A stretch of DNA of 43,376 nucleotides from Oscillospiraceae bacterium (GTDB lineage: Bacteria > Bacillota > Clostridia > Oscillospirales > Oscillospiraceae): positions 1-43,376 of the forward strand of contig JAFSMA010000008.1 in the NCBI GenBank assembly GCA_017448145.1, written 5' to 3'. Shown here piece by piece: positions 41,068-43,376 of this stretch (the first letter of the stretch is position 1; each line of letters starts with the position of its first letter). The position numbers and the translations under genes were made by a program. The notes under the pieces were generated by a model. It did not search any database. It saw nothing but the letters and a program-made list of their open reading frames with translations, and was not told the origin of the DNA.

Positions 41068-42054
41068 ATGGCACACACAGAGGTATATCGCGTTCTGGCC
41101 CAGGCGGGCGGAGCATTCGTCTCCGGGCAGCGTTTGAGCCAGACCCTGGGGGTCAGCCGAGCGGCGGTGTGGAAGGCGGTGGAGGCCCTCCGCCGGGAGG
41201 GGTACGACATTGAGGCCCGCACGGGCCTGGGCTACCGTCTCCGCAGCGGCGATAGGCTGGACGAGGCTTTGGTGTCCACCGCCCTGGGGGAGTATCCCGC
41301 GCCCGTCCACGTGCTGCCCACTGTGGATTCCACCAATAACTATTGCAAGCTGCTTGCGGCCCAGGGCACACCGGACGGCACGGTGGTCATCGCCGACAAC
41401 CAGGCTGCCGGACGGGGTCGCCGGGGCCGCAGCTTCCTGTCCCCTGCCGGGCAGGGGCTGTATCTGTCGGTGCTGTGGCGGCCGGAGTGCGCCCCCGACG
41501 CATTGCTGCCGCTGACGGCCCTCAGCGCCGTGGCGGTGAGCCGGGCGGTGGAGCGGCTGGGCGGTGAGGCCCCCGGCATTAAGTGGCCCAACGACCTGGT
41601 GCTGGCGGGGCGGAAAATCTGCGGCATTTTGACGGAGCTGTCCGTGGAGGCGGAGAGCGGATTGGTGGACTACGTAGTGGTGGGCATCGGCGTCAACTGC
41701 CGCCAGCAGCCCGATGATTTCCCGGAGGAGCTGCAACACATTGCCGGGTCATTGGATATGGCGCTCGCCACCGTCATCCCCCGGGCGGCACTGGCGGCGG
41801 AGATGGTACGGCAGCTTCACACGCTGCGCCATGAGGTGCTGTTTCATCCCGAAGCGTGGCTGGAGGCATACCGCAGCCGCTGTATCACCACCGGCAAGCG
41901 GGTGCAGCTTCTGCGAGGCGACTCTGTTACCACCGCCACGGCCCTGACGGTGGACGAGCAATACGGCCTGGTGGTGGCCCGCGACGACGGCAGCACCGAA
42001 ACGCTGCGCAGCGGCGAGGTGTCGGTGCGGGGCCTGTACGGCTATATGGATTGA
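41068..42054 (+). CDS. birA: Biotin-protein ligase and biotin repressor
   Basis: Bifunctional protein of 328 residues. The N-terminal HTH (GQRLSQTLGVSRAAVWKAVEALRREG, about residues 15-45) binds the operators upstream. The catalytic domain has STNNYCK near residue 90, GRGRRGRSFLSPAGQGLYLSVLW near 117, KWPNDLVLAGRKICGILTE near 172 and VGIGVNC near 207, which bind biotinyl-AMP. The ATG at 41068 is preferred over GTG 41062 for ribosome spacing. It is followed by chrA after 10 nt. Confidence 0.97.
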   Translation: MAHTEVYRVLAQAGGAFVSGQRLSQTLGVSRAAVWKAVEALRREGYDIEARTGLGYRLRSGDRLDEALVSTALGEYPAPVHVLPTVDSTNNYCKLLAAQGTPDGTVVIADNQAAGRGRRGRSFLSPAGQGLYLSVLWRPECAPDALLPLTALSAVAVSRAVERLGGEAPGIKWPNDLVLAGRKICGILTELSVEAESGLVDYVVVGIGVNCRQQPDDFPEELQHIAGSLDMALATVIPRAALAAEMVRQLHTLRHEVLFHPEAWLEAYRSRCITTGKRVQLLRGDSVTTATALTVDEQYGLVVARDDGSTETLRSGEVSVRGLYGYMD

Positions 42055-42064
42055 GGATTATAGT

Positions 42065-42607
42065 ATGAGAGAACTATGGAATCTGTTTATCACCTTTGCC
42101 AAGGTGGGGGTGATGACCTTCGGCGGCGGCATGGCCATGCTGCCCATTTTACAGCGTGAGGTGGTGCAGAACAAGGGCTGGGCCACCGACGAGGAGCTGA
42201 CGGACTATTTCGCCATCGGCCAATGCACACCCGGCATCATCGCCGTCAACACCGCCACCTTCATCGGCCAGAAGCAGCGGGGCGTGTTGGGCGGCGTCGT
42301 GGCCACCCTGGGCATGGTGTTCCCCAGCCTGGTGATCATCACAGCTCTGGCGGGGCTTATCACCAACTTTGCCCACGTGGCATGGGTGCAGCACGCCTTT
42401 GCCGGCATCCGGGTGGTGGTGTGCGTGCTGATCCTCAACGCGGTGGTGAAGCTGTGGAAAAGCGCCGTCCACGACGTGTGGGGCGCTCTGCTCTTTGCCG
42501 CCGTGCTGGCCGCCACGCTGTTCACCTCCCTTTCCCCGGTGGTGTATGTGCTGCTTTCGGCGGTGGCGGGCATTGTCATCCAATCGCTGCAGGAGGGCCG
42601 GAAATGA
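42065..42607 (+). CDS. chrA: Chromate transporter, short-chain subunit 1
   Basis: Half-size CHR-family protein of 180 residues with about six helices. Motif FITFAKVGVMTFGGGMAMLPILQREVV at the N-terminus, then TPGIIAVNTATFIGQKQRGVLGG. Short-chain members work as a pair, so this and the next gene together form the carrier. Chromate export is the named function of the family, though the natural substrate (for example sulfate-like anions) may differ. The stop overlaps the next start (ATGA). Confidence 0.92.
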   Translation: MRELWNLFITFAKVGVMTFGGGMAMLPILQREVVQNKGWATDEELTDYFAIGQCTPGIIAVNTATFIGQKQRGVLGGVVATLGMVFPSLVIITALAGLITNFAHVAWVQHAFAGIRVVVCVLILNAVVKLWKSAVHDVWGALLFAAVLAATLFTSLSPVVYVLLSAVAGIVIQSLQEGRK

Positions 42608-43167
42608 TACTGTTACAGCTGTTTTACGAATTTTTCAAAACCGGATTGTTTGCCATAGGCGGCGGCCTTGCCACCCTCCCCTTTCTGAACGATATGGCGG
42701 ACCGCACCGGCTGGTTTACCCGGGCCCAGCTGGCGGATATGCTGGCGGTCAGCGAGTCCACCCCCGGCCCCATCGGCGTCAACATGGCCACCTACGTGGG
42801 CTTCACCACCGCCGGGCCCCTGGGGGCGCTGGTGGCCACGGTGGGACTGGTGACACCCAGCGTGGTGGTGATCCTCATCATCGCCGCCTTTCTGCGGGCC
42901 TTCCGCCACAACAAATATGTGAACAATGCCTTTTACGGCCTGCGCCCCGCCTCCACCGCCATGGTGGCGGCAGCGGGCCTGGGGGTGGCCGCTCTGACGC
43001 TGCTGCACACGGAGCAACCCTTCTCCCCCGCCTTCTTCAACTGGCCCGCTATCGCCCTGGCGGCGGCGGTGCTGGTGCTGACCCGGTGGGTGCCCAAGGT
43101 GAAGGACTGGCACCCCATCGTATTCATCGTCATCGGCGCGGCGGTGGGGGTAATTGGAAAATTTTAG
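42604..43167 (+). CDS. chrA: Chromate transporter, short-chain subunit 2
   Basis: Second half-size CHR protein, 187 residues. N-terminal motif LFYEFFKTGLFAIGGGLATLPFLNDM, then STPGPIGVNMATYVGFTTAGPLGAL. The sequence is related to, but distinct from, the first subunit, as in the paired CHR3-type transporters with opposite membrane topology. The operon order is birA-chrA1-chrA2. No terminator is evident before the rubrerythrin promoter. Confidence 0.92.
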   Translation: MILLQLFYEFFKTGLFAIGGGLATLPFLNDMADRTGWFTRAQLADMLAVSESTPGPIGVNMATYVGFTTAGPLGALVATVGLVTPSVVVILIIAAFLRAFRHNKYVNNAFYGLRPASTAMVAAAGLGVAALTLLHTEQPFSPAFFNWPAIALAAAVLVLTRWVPKVKDWHPIVFIVIGAAVGVIGKF

Positions 43168-43174
43168 GTAAGGC

Positions 43175-43203
43175 TTGCAATTTCCCTGTCTCCACGGTAT
43201 ACT
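43175..43203 (+). promoter_or_regulatory. Promoter of the rubrerythrin gene
   Basis: TTGCAA (43175-43180) and TATACT (43198-43203) with 17-nt spacing, about 45 nt before the start codon. Confidence 0.8.
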
Positions 43204-43253
43204 CGACCTGACACAGGCGCAAACTGGAATCATCATGGAAAGGAGCATTTACG

Positions 43254-43376
43254 ATGGATATGAAAAAGTTGGCCGGCACCAAGACCGAGCGCAACCTGCG
43301 GGAGGCCTTTGCCGGGGAATCCCAGGCCCGGAACAAGTACACCTACTTCGCCTCCGTGGCCAAAAAAGAGGGCTAC
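43254..43376 (+). CDS. Rubrerythrin, N-terminal part (runs off the window)
   Basis: Only the first 41 codons are present. The protein begins MDMKKLAGTKTERNLREAFA, continuing with GESQARNKYTYFASVAKKEGY. The GESQAR-KY-YFA pattern is the first iron-binding helix of rubrerythrin, with the ligand Glu in GES. Rubrerythrins reduce hydrogen peroxide in anaerobes. AAGGAG lies upstream of the ATG at 43254. Confidence 0.92.
   Translation, partial: MDMKKLAGTKTERNLREAFAGESQARNKYTYFASVAKKEGY

Noticed and set aside
42065..43167. Frameshifted single long-chain chromate transporter
   Set aside because: The two half-size genes overlap by ATGA, each has its own N-terminal motif and proper ends, as in paired short-chain CHR systems.

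Overview
The window is GC-rich with strong G/C preference at third codon positions, AGGAGG-type ribosome sites and sigma-A promoters. It carries Firmicute markers: rplU-prp-rpmA with the L27 extension, a SpoIIM-family gene, type III glutamine synthetase, tmcAL, a phosphate butyryl/acetyltransferase and rubrerythrin. This points to a GC-rich anaerobic Clostridia chromosome, probably Oscillospirales (Oscillibacter/Flavonifractor-like); the genus is inference. No prophage, insertion sequence, CRISPR array, tRNA or rRNA was seen.

Layout. 1-2.5 kb: polar amino-acid ABC importer (-). 2.6-3.0 kb: RNase P RNA (-) with a consensus promoter and a terminator. 3.2-4.4 kb: DAACS symporter (+). 4.5-9.9 kb: trpS (-) divergent from gltX-spoIIM-like-glnN (+). 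10-13.3 kb: YkvI-like permease (-) divergent from the phosphotransacylase and asnA (+). 13.3-21.9 kb: two ABC-2 exporter operons (-) flanking a beta-propeller/HD-GYP receptor and a small acidic protein. 21.9-27.8 kb: tmcAL (-), then mtnN-luxS, rplU-prp-rpmA, obgE and two small genes (+). 27.8-31.1 kb: a LysR gene, a DUF2156-GNAT fusion and an M15 peptidase (-). 31.4-34.6 kb: NMT1/TauA-type ABC importer, YgjP-like peptidase and DUF1653 (-). 34.6-35.6 kb: Nudix and DUF523 (+). 35.6-38.5 kb: PAP2-like and PlsC-like membrane lipid enzymes and a GGDEF protein (-). 38.8-40.3 kb: uracil permease behind a leader-peptide attenuator (-). 40.4-43.4 kb: bioY (-) divergent from birA-chrA-chrA (+), then the start of rubrerythrin.

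The most interesting signals are regulatory. (1) Upstream of the uracil permease, a well-initiated 25-codon U-rich leader ORF ends with its UGA stop inside the 5' arm of an intrinsic terminator. This is the layout of the enterobacterial pyrBI UTP-sensing attenuator. (2) The two ABC-2 operons share an operator, GCAAC-N5-GTTGC, directly abutting the -35 box, plus a second copy exactly 31 bp upstream. One unidentified regulator probably controls both. (3) BirA boxes with N14 spacing sit on both divergent biotin promoters. (4) Four perfect hairpins lie head to tail between rpmA and obgE. (5) The terminator after obgE contains the Shine-Dalgarno sequence of the next small gene. Functions are assigned from motifs and context only; nothing was searched against a database.
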